Notes under the pieces: model-generated
What the model was told of the DNA's origin: nothing
Databases searched by the model: none
The model's input: the letters and a program-made list of their open reading frames with translations, nothing else
NCBI GenBank assembly: GCA_006969625.1
Contig: CP030885.1
Location: 496,001-560,000, forward strand
DNA length: 64,000 nucleotides
Direction: 5' to 3'
DNA from: Rhodospirillaceae bacterium
Lineage (GTDB): Bacteria > Pseudomonadota > Alphaproteobacteria > Kiloniellales > DSM-21159
Part shown: piece after piece, positions 41,613 to 49,918 of the stretch
Layout of the letters: each line of letters starts with the position of its first letter
Numbering within the stretch: position 1 is the first letter of the stretch
Position numbers and translations under genes: made by a program

Positions 41613-42731
41613 TCAGCGCAGGTAGACGTGGACCTCGTTGACCGCCGAGCCCGGATTGCGCGTCGAAGACAGCGACACGCGGTCGGCCGGCAGGCCCATG
41701 TCGGTCAGCGAGCGCAGCACCGCTTCGGCGTTGCGCACCGCGCGGTTGCCGGCCAGCGCCACCTGGCCCTGGCCGCCGGCTCCGGCGGCCACGCCGACCA
41801 CGTCGAACCCGGCGTTGGGGCGGGCCTGCAGCGCCTGGTTGACGGCGCCGTAGAGCGCCGGCTCGTAATCGACCCCCGGCTCGTCGAAACGGATCACCAC
41901 CAGCGGCTGAGCACGCCCGACCAGCCCGGCGCCGCCGCCGATCGGCGCCGGCGCGGCGAGTCCGTAGGCGCGGTTGCCCAGACTGCCGGCGAAGAACTCG
42001 CCGTTGCGGATCGCCACCGACAGGGCCGTCAGTTCCGAGCGCTCGAAGTTCAGATAGGCGCTCTGGCGCTGGATGTCCTCGGTCAGCTCGGTCAGCAGGC
42101 GCTCGATCAGCACGGCCGTCTGGTTGGTCTCGTCCTCCAGCACGGCGAGCTGGCGGTGGTCCTCGTCGACCGCGCCCTGCAGGCCGTAGGTGGCGCGCAC
42201 CGACTCCAACAGGAAGCTGCTGAGCGAGGCCGTCGCCGCGGTGTTTGCGGCCAGGGCGTTCATGTTGTTGATCGAGGTGGCGACCTGCGCCAGCTCGCCC
42301 TGCGCCTGGTTCCACTGGCTGACCAGTTCCGGGTTGCCCGGCGTCGTGCCGGTCTGCAGGCGGGCGTTGATGCCGCTGACGAGCTGGTTGTAGGCGCGGG
42401 CGGTCTCGCGCGCATTGGCACGGTAGTCCTGCAGCAGCCGGTTCTCCTCGGTCACCTGGTTCTGCAGCCGCTGCAGGTCGCCGCGCAGCTCCTGCACCTT
42501 CTGGCCGACGGCCGTGCCGGTCGGCTGGCCGGCGGTGACGCCACCTGGGACGAAGGTGCCGGTATTGAGCTGCAGCGGCCCGCCGGGCTGTTGCTGCGGC
42601 GCCTGATCCTGTCCCGCGCCGCTCGGGTCCGTCGCCTCCAGCGAGGGCCAGAGCTCGGCGTCGTCGCCGGAGCAGCCTGCGACAATCGCCAGGGCGACGG
42701 CGGCGGCGATAAGGCCAGGAGCGCGCTTCAT
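41613..42731 (-). CDS. OmpA-like outer-membrane lipoprotein with coiled coil
   Basis: 372 residues. The signal peptide MKRAPGLIAAAVALAIVAGC ends in a lipobox (IVAGC) with Cys20 as the lipidation site. A Gln/Pro-rich stretch, then long helices (QKVQELRGDLQRLQNQVTEE) span about 80-260. The C-terminal part is OmpA-like (VVIRFDEPGVDYEPALYGAV, ALAGNRAVRNAEAVLRSLTD, VNEVHVYLR), which would hold peptidoglycan, although the canonical D/R pair is not obvious. ATG at 42731. It likely tethers envelope layers; Lgt at 32.6 kb would lipidate it. Confidence 0.82.
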   Translation of the reverse strand: MKRAPGLIAAAVALAIVAGCSGDDAELWPSLEATDPSGAGQDQAPQQQPGGPLQLNTGTFVPGGVTAGQPTGTAVGQKVQELRGDLQRLQNQVTEENRLLQDYRANARETARAYNQLVSGINARLQTGTTPGNPELVSQWNQAQGELAQVATSINNMNALAANTAATASLSSFLLESVRATYGLQGAVDEDHRQLAVLEDETNQTAVLIERLLTELTEDIQRQSAYLNFERSELTALSVAIRNGEFFAGSLGNRAYGLAAPAPIGGGAGLVGRAQPLVVIRFDEPGVDYEPALYGAVNQALQARPNAGFDVVGVAAGAGGQGQVALAGNRAVRNAEAVLRSLTDMGLPADRVSLSSTRNPGSAVNEVHVYLR

Positions 42732-42918
42732 TCGATCAAATCTCTTACCGCTGTTAAGACTCGGCCAAGAATTGGCCGGGCGGACCCCAGGATTCCCAGT
42801 CGTGCGCGGAAAGCCAAAGCCGAATCCCCCCAAACCGGCGTGCGGATAGTACTTTAGGTGCCTAGGGGGGACAAGCGGATTTGCCCGGTTTGCACGGCAC
42901 TTGCCGGCTGCGCCTCAG
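42732..42918. other. Upstream region of lipoprotein gene, no gene seen
   Basis: Short noncoding stretch with a few AT-richer bases near 42740-42770 and 42840-42870. It probably holds the lipoprotein promoter, but no convincing -35/-10 pair could be chosen. The MITE-like copy 2 begins directly after it. Confidence 0.4.
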
Positions 42919-43071
42919 AGACCGTTTGAGAATGGGCCTGGAGGCCCATTCTCGGCACTGTACCGTCCCGCGCCCCCACCCGGCCACCCATCCAGGATAC
43001 TGTCGTTGGGCGGCCGGGTGGGGGTGGCCCGGTGGGGGCGCGGGACGCTACAGCGCATTCTCAAACGGTCT
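42919..43071. repeat. MITE-like palindromic element, copy 2
   Basis: Perfect 16-bp terminal inverted repeats: AGACCGTTTGAGAATG at 42919-42934 and its complement at 43056-43071. Inside are the GAGAATGGGCC hairpin, CCGTCCCGCGCC and its mirror GGCGCGGGACG, and a GC-rich stem around a CAGGATACTGT core. TCAG lies at or next to both ends (42915-42918, 43073-43076), a possible target duplication. Copy 1 is at 12397-12572. No coding capacity, so mobilisation would need a transposase in trans. Confidence 0.78.
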
Positions 43072-43194
43072 TTCAGGCCCTGGCGAAACCGCCGAGTGCC
43101 CCTTGCGCCGGCGAATCGATTCGCCTATGTTCCGCGCCTCTTCGCACGGCGGAGCCGCATTCCGCGCGCGTTTCGCGCCCGCTCCGCCCGGCAA

Positions 43195-43271
43195 GCGCCC
43201 GTAGCTCAACTGGATAGAGCATCTGACTACGGATCAGAAGGTTGGGAGTTCGAATCTTCCCGGGCGCGCCA
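43195..43271 (+). tRNA. tRNA-Arg (anticodon ACG)
   Basis: 77-nt cloverleaf: acceptor GCGCCCG/CGGGCGC, anticodon stem TCTGA/TCAGA with loop CTACGGA (anticodon ACG, inosine-modified in bacteria), T-arm GGGAGTTCGAATCTTCCC, encoded CCA at 43269-43271. Its 3' part is identical to tRNA-Arg(CCG) at 12.9 kb. Its 3' end opens into the accessory island. Confidence 0.97.
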
Positions 43272-43628
43272 GTTTTCCAATGAGTTAGGAGAACGCAGCG
43301 TAGCCCGCCACCCATTCGGGGTAACGCTGGGGTAACGGCAGGGCACTCTGGCGACGCAGCGACCGAACCGGCGCTGCCAAGCGAGGCGGCCATACGCAGG
43401 GCGGTCCGGTATGGCCCTCCGTATGGCCGCCCCATAGCCGCGCATAGCGGCGCCGCACCCATGCGCGACTTCACGGCTCCAGAGGAGCCTGCTTCGGGGC
43501 GGGACCCGTCACGAGCCCGCCCGGAAACCACTTTTGCGCAGCATGTAGCGTGCGATACACTCTCTTAACGCGAAGAAAGGACGGGCTCCTATCGAGGGAC
43601 GACGGCCTCGCGAAGGGGAGACGGCCGC
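43272..43628. other. Island entry after tRNA-Arg, no gene supported
   Basis: 357 bp directly behind the tRNA 3' end. Weak short frames only; none shows integrase motifs. It contains a strong inverted repeat at 43385-43431. The region is where an integrase would be expected, so a deleted or fully decayed one is possible. Confidence 0.45.
43385..43431. repeat. 12-bp perfect inverted repeat behind tRNA-Arg
   Basis: GGCGGCCATACG (43385-43396) and CGTATGGCCGCC (43420-43431), 23 nt apart, with a further GTATGGCC inside the loop. A protein binding site or an element end near an integration point is possible. Confidence 0.55.
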
Positions 43629-44144
43629 ATGGAGCTGCTATTTCAGCGAGAGCAAACGGCCGGGAGGATCGGCAGGGTCAAGTTCAAGCTCTGGGGCAAG
43701 ATCCAGCTCGACATGGACGAAGAGAGGATCGTCCGGCGGTACCAGTTCGACGAGGCGATGCTCATCGAAGTCTATCAGCCGACGCTCTTTCGTCGGAGCC
43801 TTCTCGCCGCCACGCTAGCTTTCGTCGTTGCCGGCGCGTTCGCCAGCACAGAGCTGTCACTGGGCGTGTCAGTTGCGGTGGGGCTCGCGGCGGGGGCAGC
43901 CGTCGGCTTCTGGTACTACACCGAAAAGCGCGAGACGATCTTCGTCAAAGACCTCATCCGCGGGCGGCACTTCTCCTGCGACAGCGTCGTTGAGCTGGCC
44001 CGCAAGGAGGCGTGGCTGACCTACGTGACGTCGTTCCTCCGTCAGGTGATGGAGAGCGCCAAGCACTGGGATGGTGTCGAGCGCCATACCATCGAGGCCC
44101 TGCCGAAGGACGAGGCGCGCCAGGTCATCATTAGGGGCCTCTAG
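43629..44144 (+). CDS. Hypothetical two-helix membrane protein of the accessory island
   Basis: 171 residues, no family recognised. N-terminal beta-rich part (IGRVKFKLWGKIQLDMDEER), then a hydrophobic hairpin (SLLAATLAFVVAGAFASTEL, SLGVSVAVGLAAGAAVGFWY) and a soluble C-terminal half (RHFSCDSVVELARKEAWLTY). Its TAG stop is directly followed by the ATG of the ATPase gene, so they form one operon and perhaps one membrane-linked machine. ATG at 43629. Confidence 0.65.
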   Translation: MELLFQREQTAGRIGRVKFKLWGKIQLDMDEERIVRRYQFDEAMLIEVYQPTLFRRSLLAATLAFVVAGAFASTELSLGVSVAVGLAAGAAVGFWYYTEKRETIFVKDLIRGRHFSCDSVVELARKEAWLTYVTSFLRQVMESAKHWDGVERHTIEALPKDEARQVIIRGL

Positions 44145-45536
44145 ATGCCCCTCCACGCCGGCCCGCGGCTGCACGCTTTTCTCCACGGCTTGCTCCGCCC
44201 GAGCGACCTCGCACTCACCCGCGAGCTCTACGAGAGGGTCGAGCGGCAGTTCGCGCGGTATGGGCTGGGAACAGAGGCGGGGCGGGAGCGCCTGATTGGC
44301 GAGTTGGCTGCGCGGATCGCCGACGTCTTGGGGCTTTCTGAGCATCATCCGCAGCGCGGACGGATCGCCGCGTTCGTCTCGGCCATCTTCGAGTACGAGG
44401 CGCTGTTCCGGTTGCCGCAGGTCGACTGGTCGGAGCGGCTCTCGGTCACCGAGTACTGGCAGATCCGCGACGAGCTGACCGCACAGCGCCAGCTCGTCGA
44501 GACTTTCGAGCCGAGCTGCGTCGCGCTCGTGGCGTGCCTCGTCAACTGCCTCGACCCCCTCTACGCCGACTGCCCGTGGCTGCGTGAAGGGCAGGCGCGC
44601 GAGGGCGACATCGTGGTCCCCTCAGACCTGATACACAGTCTCCACGAGGTTGGCGACGTCACTGAGGCGATCACGGCGGCAGTATTCGACGAGCGCCTTG
44701 AGGAGCGCGGGCTCTTCCACCGCCACCGGGCGCGTCTGGAGCGGAACCTCGTGGCGGCCTCCGGCGGCAACCCTGCCGATCGACGCAACTTCACGCGGGC
44801 GCTCAAGCTGCCGGGGGCTTCGGACATCAAGGACCCGGCGCATCTTGTGGCTACCTATCTCGGGGGTACGCCGCTCGCTGACCTGTTCCGGCAGGAGATC
44901 GAGATCGCAATCCCGACGGCGGTACGCTTCGAGCACCAGCACATCGTCGCCGGCTCCGGCCACGGCAAGACCCAGACGCTCCAATACCTCATCGCCAGAG
45001 ACCTGGAGGCCATCGCCTGCGGTGGCCGCTCTGTGGTGGTGCTCGATAGCCAGGGCGATCTCATCGCCAACGTGGCGCGGCTCGCGGTGTTCGCGCCCGG
45101 CGGTTCCCTGCATGACCGGATCGTCATCATTGACCCGACCGACGTGGAGTGGCCGGTCTCCCTCAACCTCTTCGACGTAGGCCTCGACCGCCTCTCAGGC
45201 TGCGCGCCGCTGGAGCGCGAGCGCCTTACCAACTCGATCCTGGAGCTCTACGATTTCGTGCTCGGCTCCTTGCTCGCGGCCGAGATGACGCAGAAGCAGA
45301 GCGTGATCTTCCGCTACGTCACGCGGCTGATGCTGCACATTCCAGACGCCACCATTCACACCCTGCGCGCGCTCATGGAGCCGGGCAGCCACGTCGCCTT
45401 TGCGCCGCACATAGCCAAGCTCCAGGGCACGGCGCGGCAGTTTTTCGAGACCGAGTTTCCGTCCAAGGAGTTCGAGCAGACCAAGAAGCAGGTGCTTCGC
45501 CGGCCTTCGGGCGCCCGACGTTTCGTGCTATATTAA
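44145..45536 (+). pseudogene. Truncated HerA/TraG-type DNA-transfer ATPase
   Basis: 463 residues of a P-loop ATPase of the VirD4/TraG - HerA group, which pumps DNA. Walker A GSGHGKTQT is near residue 270, Walker B is VVVLDSQGDLIAN, and WPVSLNLFDVGLDRLSGC is the family block after it. Intact relatives are considerably longer. Here homology stops after EFEQTKKQVLRR near 45500, and ten unrelated residues run to a stop just before the toxin-antitoxin pair. The C-terminal third is therefore missing and the gene is probably inactive. It follows the membrane protein with no spacer. Confidence 0.75.
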
Positions 45537-45540
45537 AGGT

Positions 45541-45765
45541 ATGACGACGACACTCGAACAGGTGATTGCCCGGCTCCGGGCGCTGCCGCGCGACGAGCAG
45601 GATGCGGCTGCGGAACTGATCATGCAGCTCATGCCCGAGGATACCCAGGCGCTGCACGACTGGCAGGACGCGGGCGTCAGGGAGGCGCTGGCGTCCCTGG
45701 ATCGCGGCGCGGGCATCCCCCACGGCGAGATCAAGCGCTGGGCGGCAAAGCTGCCCGCGTCCTAA
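45541..45765 (+). CDS. Antitoxin of ParE/RelE-type toxin-antitoxin pair
   Basis: 74-residue acidic protein, LEQVIARLRALPRDEQDAAA ... LHDWQDAGVREALASLDRG ... IPHGEIKRWAAKLPAS. Length, helical character and position before a ParE-like toxin, 12 bp upstream, identify it as the antitoxin. The C-terminal part would wrap the toxin. ATG follows TATATTAAAGGT, in which TATATT may be the -10 and AAAGG the ribosome-binding site. The pair sits exactly at the break point of the ATPase gene. Confidence 0.82.
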   Translation: MTTTLEQVIARLRALPRDEQDAAAELIMQLMPEDTQALHDWQDAGVREALASLDRGAGIPHGEIKRWAAKLPAS

Positions 45766-45777
45766 ACGCGGAACTCC

Positions 45778-46065
45778 ATGGACCTGATCTGGTCGCCGGA
45801 GGCACGCGCGGACCTCCACACCATCCACGCCTACGTCTCCGAGCAGGATCCCGAAGCGGCGGCCCGGCTGGTCCGCCGCATCGTCTTCGTCATCGAAGAA
45901 CGGCTCCTGCCCATGCCGGAGATTGGTCGGCCCGGCCGGGTGCCCGGAACCCGCGAGCTCGTGGTCGCCGGCACGCCGTTCATCGTGCCCTACCGCGTCG
46001 TCGGCAATACCATCCAGCTCCTGCGCGTCTACCACGCGGCGCGCAGGTGGCCTGACCGGCTCTGA
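45778..46065 (+). CDS. ParE/RelE family toxin
   Basis: 95 residues, full-length toxin. Family marks: WSPEARADLHTIHAYVSEQD, PEAAARLVRRIVFVIEERLL, MPEIGRPGRVPGTRELVVAG, TPFIVPYRVVGNTIQLLRVY and HAARRWPDRL, the typical ParE end. It would poison DNA gyrase (ParE) or cut mRNA on ribosomes (RelE); the sequence cannot fully separate them, but HAARRWP and RELVV favour ParE. It forms an operon with the antitoxin. Confidence 0.9.
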   Translation: MDLIWSPEARADLHTIHAYVSEQDPEAAARLVRRIVFVIEERLLPMPEIGRPGRVPGTRELVVAGTPFIVPYRVVGNTIQLLRVYHAARRWPDRL

Positions 46066-46156
46066 CGGAGGCGGTCCAATCCGCCTGGCCTATAACCGGC
46101 GCGCTCGGCGTCCGGGCACTGAAGGGTTTCGAGGGCGCGCCGGTAGAAACGAGGCG

Positions 46157-46321
46157 CTAGTAGGTGGTGCTGGTCCGGCGTCGAATATCGACGACGTCGA
46201 CGATCTGCACCTCGCCGGCCTGCAACCGAAAGAGGATACGCCAGGAGCCCACGCGCCGGCGGTAGCGCTCGCCGCCTCCCGCGAGCTTCTTCACGTCGCC
46301 GAGGAAGGGGTTGGTCTGCAT
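46157..46321 (-). pseudogene. C-terminal remnant of a second RelE-type toxin
   Basis: About 54 residues: NPFLGDVKKLAGGGERYRRR, VGSWRILFRLQAGEVQIVDV, VDIRRRTSTTY. These match the second half of RelE/ParE toxins, with the R-x-R-x-G-x-W-R-I-x-F core. The N-terminal 30-40 residues are missing: a stop codon lies about ten codons upstream and no toxin-like sequence precedes it. It is a decayed toxin, opposite in strand to the intact pair. Confidence 0.65.
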
Positions 46322-46644
46322 CTCCAAGCCATGTGAATTCGCAAGCTATCGCCAGCGTTGTTCTGGCGAGCGTCAAGCCCTCGAGCCCTTCCTCGAACTG
46401 TCGGGTCAGCTTGTGGACCCCATTGGACAGGGCAACCTACGAGGACTTCGGGTTCAGCTCCCCGGCTTCGAACGAGCTTCGCAAGCCACCGCCGACCGCT
46501 GCTGTTCGCACTCCTATCGCGGAAGTCGATGCGGAGCTGAGGTAGTCAGGGCGCGGGAACCCGGAGTTGACGCGCCCGCCGCTTCGATTGAGCATCCGGC
46601 AGTGGTCATCTTGCTTGCCGGGTAGTTTGGGAGTTGCGTCAGCG
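46322..46644. other. Island spacer without a supported gene
   Basis: No family or ordered frame recognised. Some segments translate on the minus strand into helical stretches that could be a degraded DNA-binding protein or antitoxin, but frames are broken. It separates the toxin remnant from the peptidoglycan-binding ORF. Confidence 0.4.
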
Positions 46645-47154
46645 GTGGTGCGGGTCCTGGTCTTCCTTCTCGCGTGGGGGCTGTTTGCCGACGCGGCGGC
46701 GGCCCAGTCGCCGGACGTGCGGCGCGCCCAGGAGCGCCTGCAGGAGCTGGGCTACGACCCCGGGCCAGCGGACGGCTTCATGGGGCCGAACACCTCGGGC
46801 GCCCTCAGCGCCTTTCAGGCCGATAGAGGGCTACCGGCCAACGGCGAACTCACGCCGCGCACACGTCAGGCGCTTGGGCTCGACTTCAACGGGCCGGCTC
46901 CTGCCCCACCAATCGAGCCCGTAGAGCGGCAGCCGCTTCCGCCGCCCGACCCCGCACGCCCGGAGCCCGGTGCCACAAGCTCGCGTCCCACGGCCTCCGA
47001 AGCCGGCCCAACCGGGCAGCGGGCCGGGGCAGCAGACGGGAGCTCTGGGACCGAGCCCGATCCCCCAAGCGCCCCGCCGCCGCGCGAAGCCACCGACGCT
47101 CGCCCGCAGGCGACACCAGCGAGGCCGACCTCGGAGCCAGGCTACGGAAACTAG
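46645..47154 (+). pseudogene. Peptidoglycan-binding N-terminal part of a TerB-type transmembrane protein (ends in TAG)
   Basis: 169 residues: a signal peptide (VVRVLVFLLAWGLFADAAAA) is followed by a PG_binding_1 domain (VRRAQERLQELGYDPGPADG, SGALSAFQADRGLPANGELT) and a long Pro/Ala-rich linker. It ends GYGN at a TAG (47152-47154). The same reading frame stays open past this stop and immediately codes a membrane helix, LLWAIGIGILLFFLIRGKS, and then a TerB_N domain. That suggests a single protein (wall-binding domain, linker, membrane helix, cytosolic TerB) interrupted by an amber codon. If it is a separate gene it is a small secreted wall-binding protein. The start is uncertain (GTG 46645, or TTG 46627). 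Confidence 0.6.
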
Positions 47155-49248
47155 CTGCTTTGGGCGATTGGGATCGGGATCCTTCTCTTCTTCCTCATAC
47201 GTGGAAAATCGCGCCACGAGCGCGCCGTTTCTGTGGGACCGACCGCTGCGCCGATGCCAGCCCGCAGGGCCTTCCAGCGCGAGCCGCCGGCGGACGCGGT
47301 TCGGGCGTCGGACCAATTGCCTAGCCGGCAGCCGCTGGAGCGGCCCGGCGACGGGGACGCGCCCGTGAAGTACAGCCTCGACGTCGCCCTCTATGTTGGC
47401 GGGCGCCGGGTGCGCACGCGGCCCCGGACCCAGGACGACACGCTCTACTGGGTGCCGGCCCGCGAGCCGTGCGAGGTGGTGGGCCACCGCATCGGCGGGA
47501 TGGTCTATGTCGGCACGGGCCTTTCCGCCCAGCTCTACGACGCCCCGGACAACTGTCTGATCGACCCTAAGCTCCGGGTGGCCCGATCCGACCCCGATCT
47601 CGGCGGGAGCCTGATGCCGTACTGGCCATCCTACAGCGAGATCGCCATGCGTTCGCGCCTGGCCTATCTCCAGTGGCTGTCCAGCGGTCGCAAAGATCCC
47701 GACTTCGGGGTCGGCTACGTCTTCCTGTATTTCTACGGCCTAGAACGACGGGCGGTGCTCGACCGCTGCCCTGCGGACGAGCGTAGCGCGATCGCCGCCG
47801 AAGTCCGGCGCCTGCTGGAGATCTACGGCGCGAACCGCTCGTTCGGGCGCTACGCCAACATACTCTTGGATGCAATCGCCATCCTTGACGGCGACGCGCA
47901 AGATGACGTGCCGGCCTTCGATCACCCAGGATGGCAAATCCCACTGGCGACGCGGCTGGCCATCGGCCGGCGGATCCGGGATGGGCAGGCCATCGAGCCC
48001 GACTGGATGCTCGCCTGGTGGTGGGACCATCACACCTCCCGGGTCCTCACGCCTGCAATCCGTGCCTTCGAGGAATTCCGGCGTCTCTTCGCACTGCGGT
48101 TCGCCGCGCGCTACCCGGATGGCTACCGCGTTACCCCGCCGAAGGCGCGCCTCACACAGCGCTATCGCGCGTGCAGCGGTTCCTTCGAGGTCGATCTGGG
48201 TGCCGCCCTCGGCGACGTCCCGGACATCCAGCGCCTCACGGCCCCGGTAAAGGTAGCCGCGGCCATCGCCGCAGCCTGCATGGAGGATTTGGCGCCCTAC
48301 AGCCGCTATCTCGGTCGCAATCCGGCGGGCCGCGGCGCGCTCGAGGCGCACGCCCTGCTCCCCGAAGATCTCGCCCGCGAGCTGCCCAATCGCGAGCTCG
48401 ACGAGCTCAAGGACTGGGCTGATCGGGCGATCCGCGAGGACGGTGGGCTCGTGGCCGTCAACGAGCTGATCGCGCGCCTGGAAGGCAAGCCGCCCCAGAA
48501 AGTCGGCCGCAGGGCGCTAGCGAGCGCGAGCGATGCCCTGGCGCAGCTCGACATCGGCCTCGCCCCGGATCCGCGCTACGCGCTGCGGGCTCCACGGATC
48601 GGCGAGACAGTGGTGCTCTTCGAGACGCCGCCGGGCGCCCCGGAGCCGGCGCACGCCTCAACCCAGTACCGCAGCGCATTGCTCTCGATTGTCCTCGGCG
48701 CCTTCGTCGCCCATGCCGACGGCGAGGTCTCCGAACTCGAACGAGGACGTTTGGCGGCAGAGATCGACCGGCTCGATGAGCTGGGCCCAGCCGAAACCCT
48801 GCGCCTCAAGGCCAACCTCACGTGGGCGCTCGGGTCGGCTCCGCAGATGGCGGACATCCGCCGCCACCTCAAGGACCTGCCCGAGGAAACCCGCCACGAT
48901 CTCGGCCGCCTCTCGATCGCGGTGGCCGGCAGCGACGGCCGGGTCGATCCCGCCGAGGTCGAGGCACTCCGCAAGCTCTACCGCGCGCTCGACCTCGACG
49001 AAGGCGCGGTCTTCTCGGACCTGCACGCCGTCACGGCCGGTGCGGCCGCCGAGCCGGTCACCGTGCGCCGGGCCAGCCGGCCTCCGCCAGGATACGCCAT
49101 CCCGCCAAGCCCGAACGCTTCCGCGAGGGCGTTCCCGGAGGCGCAGGCGGGTGTGGCGCCCGACCGCGCGCGGGTCGCGGCGATCATGGCGGACACCGAG
49201 AAGGTCTCGGCCGTGCTCGGCGAGATCTTCGCCGAGGAGGAGCCGGGC
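47155..49248 (+). pseudogene. TerB_N - TerB - TerB_C protein, 3' end lost by fusion
   Basis: The frame begins after a TAG with a membrane helix (LLWAIGIGILLFFLIRGKS) that no normal start codon would include; GTG 47233 is the first start. The TerB_N signature PSYSEIAMRSRLAYLQWLSS, DFGVGYVFLYFYGLERR is clear. A TerB domain follows (SIVLGAFVAHADGEVSELER, EETRHDLGRLSIAVAGSDGR), and a TerB_C segment, VAAIMADTEKVSAVLGEIFA, breaks off at about 49245. Such proteins belong to stress- or phage-defence-type gene sets with ATPases and helicases. The frame then runs directly into another protein's sequence. Confidence 0.75.
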
Positions 49249-49593
49249 ATGACGCCGGAGCTCGACGAGTTGGTCAATCTCTACAAGCTGAGCAACAGCC
49301 AGGCGCGCAACGCCAACTACGAACAGATCCTGCGCGTGCTGAACGACGTCCTGCAGGGTTCGGCCTCGCACCTGGGCTTCCTGCTCGGCGGCACGCCCGA
49401 GTTCCTCTTCGACACCCGCCGCGGCCTCTACAGCTACGAGGCCCTGCAGTCCCGGCTCGCCCAGAACAGCTTCGCGCGCGATGGCCTGGTCGACCTCTCC
49501 GGCCCGGTCATCCAACTGCAGGCGCTCAGCGAGGAGGAGTTCTACGTGCTGCTCGCCAATGTCCGCCGAGTCTTTGCCGGGGGCGCAAACGGC
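49249..49593 (+). pseudogene. Fragment of a DUF2791-type (BrxD-like) P-loop ATPase, fused in frame
   Basis: About 115 residues in the same frame as the TerB part: MTPELDELVNLYKLSNSQAR, NYEQILRVLNDVLQGSASHL, GFLLGGTPEFLFDTRRGLYS, YEALQSRLAQNSFARDGLVD, LSGPVIQLQALSEEEFYVLL. This resembles the C-terminal portion of DUF2791/BrxD-type ATPases known from BREX and related operons. The ATP-binding Walker A half is absent. It ends near GGGGCG at about 49585, where a helicase piece begins. Confidence 0.65.
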
Positions 49594-49890
49594 GAGACGA
49601 CCCTGCCGGACGACGCGCTCCAGGCCGTGGTGATCGACGAACTGCACGCCTTCATCGGCACCGAGCGCGGTATGCAGCTGGCCAGCCTGCTGGCCCGCTT
49701 GGAGATCCTGCTCGCTCGACGCGTGCGCCGGGTCGGTCTGTCGGCCACGCTCGGCGACATGCGGCTGGCCGCCTCCTATCTGCGCCGCGAGGCCGCAGAC
49801 GCGATCACGCTGGTGACAGATCCGGCGGAGACGAGCGAGCTGCAGCTTCTCCTGAAGGCCGTCGTCAAGGCGGGCAGGCTCCAGGGCGCC
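49594..49890 (+). pseudogene. Fragment of a DEAD/DEAH-type helicase, fused in frame
   Basis: About 95 residues continue the frame: LQAVVIDELHAFIGTERGMQ (DExH-like motif II, here DELH), LASLLARLEILLARRVRRVG, LSATLGDMRLAASYLRREAA (motif III SAT). The N-terminal ATP-binding and C-terminal helicase domains are missing. The coding match fades after ELQLLLKAVVKAGRLQ near 49880; the frame stays open further only by chance in GC-rich DNA. The original gene order is read as TerB protein, then DUF2791 ATPase, then helicase. Confidence 0.65.
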
Positions 49891-49918
49891 CGGGAGGAGC
49901 CCCCCGGAGAGGGCGTCG

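Noticed and set aside
41541..42857. A 438-residue plus-strand frame antisense to the lipoprotein
   Set aside because: The opposite strand has a signal peptide, lipobox and OmpA-like end, so it is the real gene.
43073..43531. A 152-residue minus-strand frame over tRNA-Arg(ACG)
   Set aside because: It includes the antisense translation of the tRNA (REDSNSQPSDP type) and has no family features; I could not make it an integrase.
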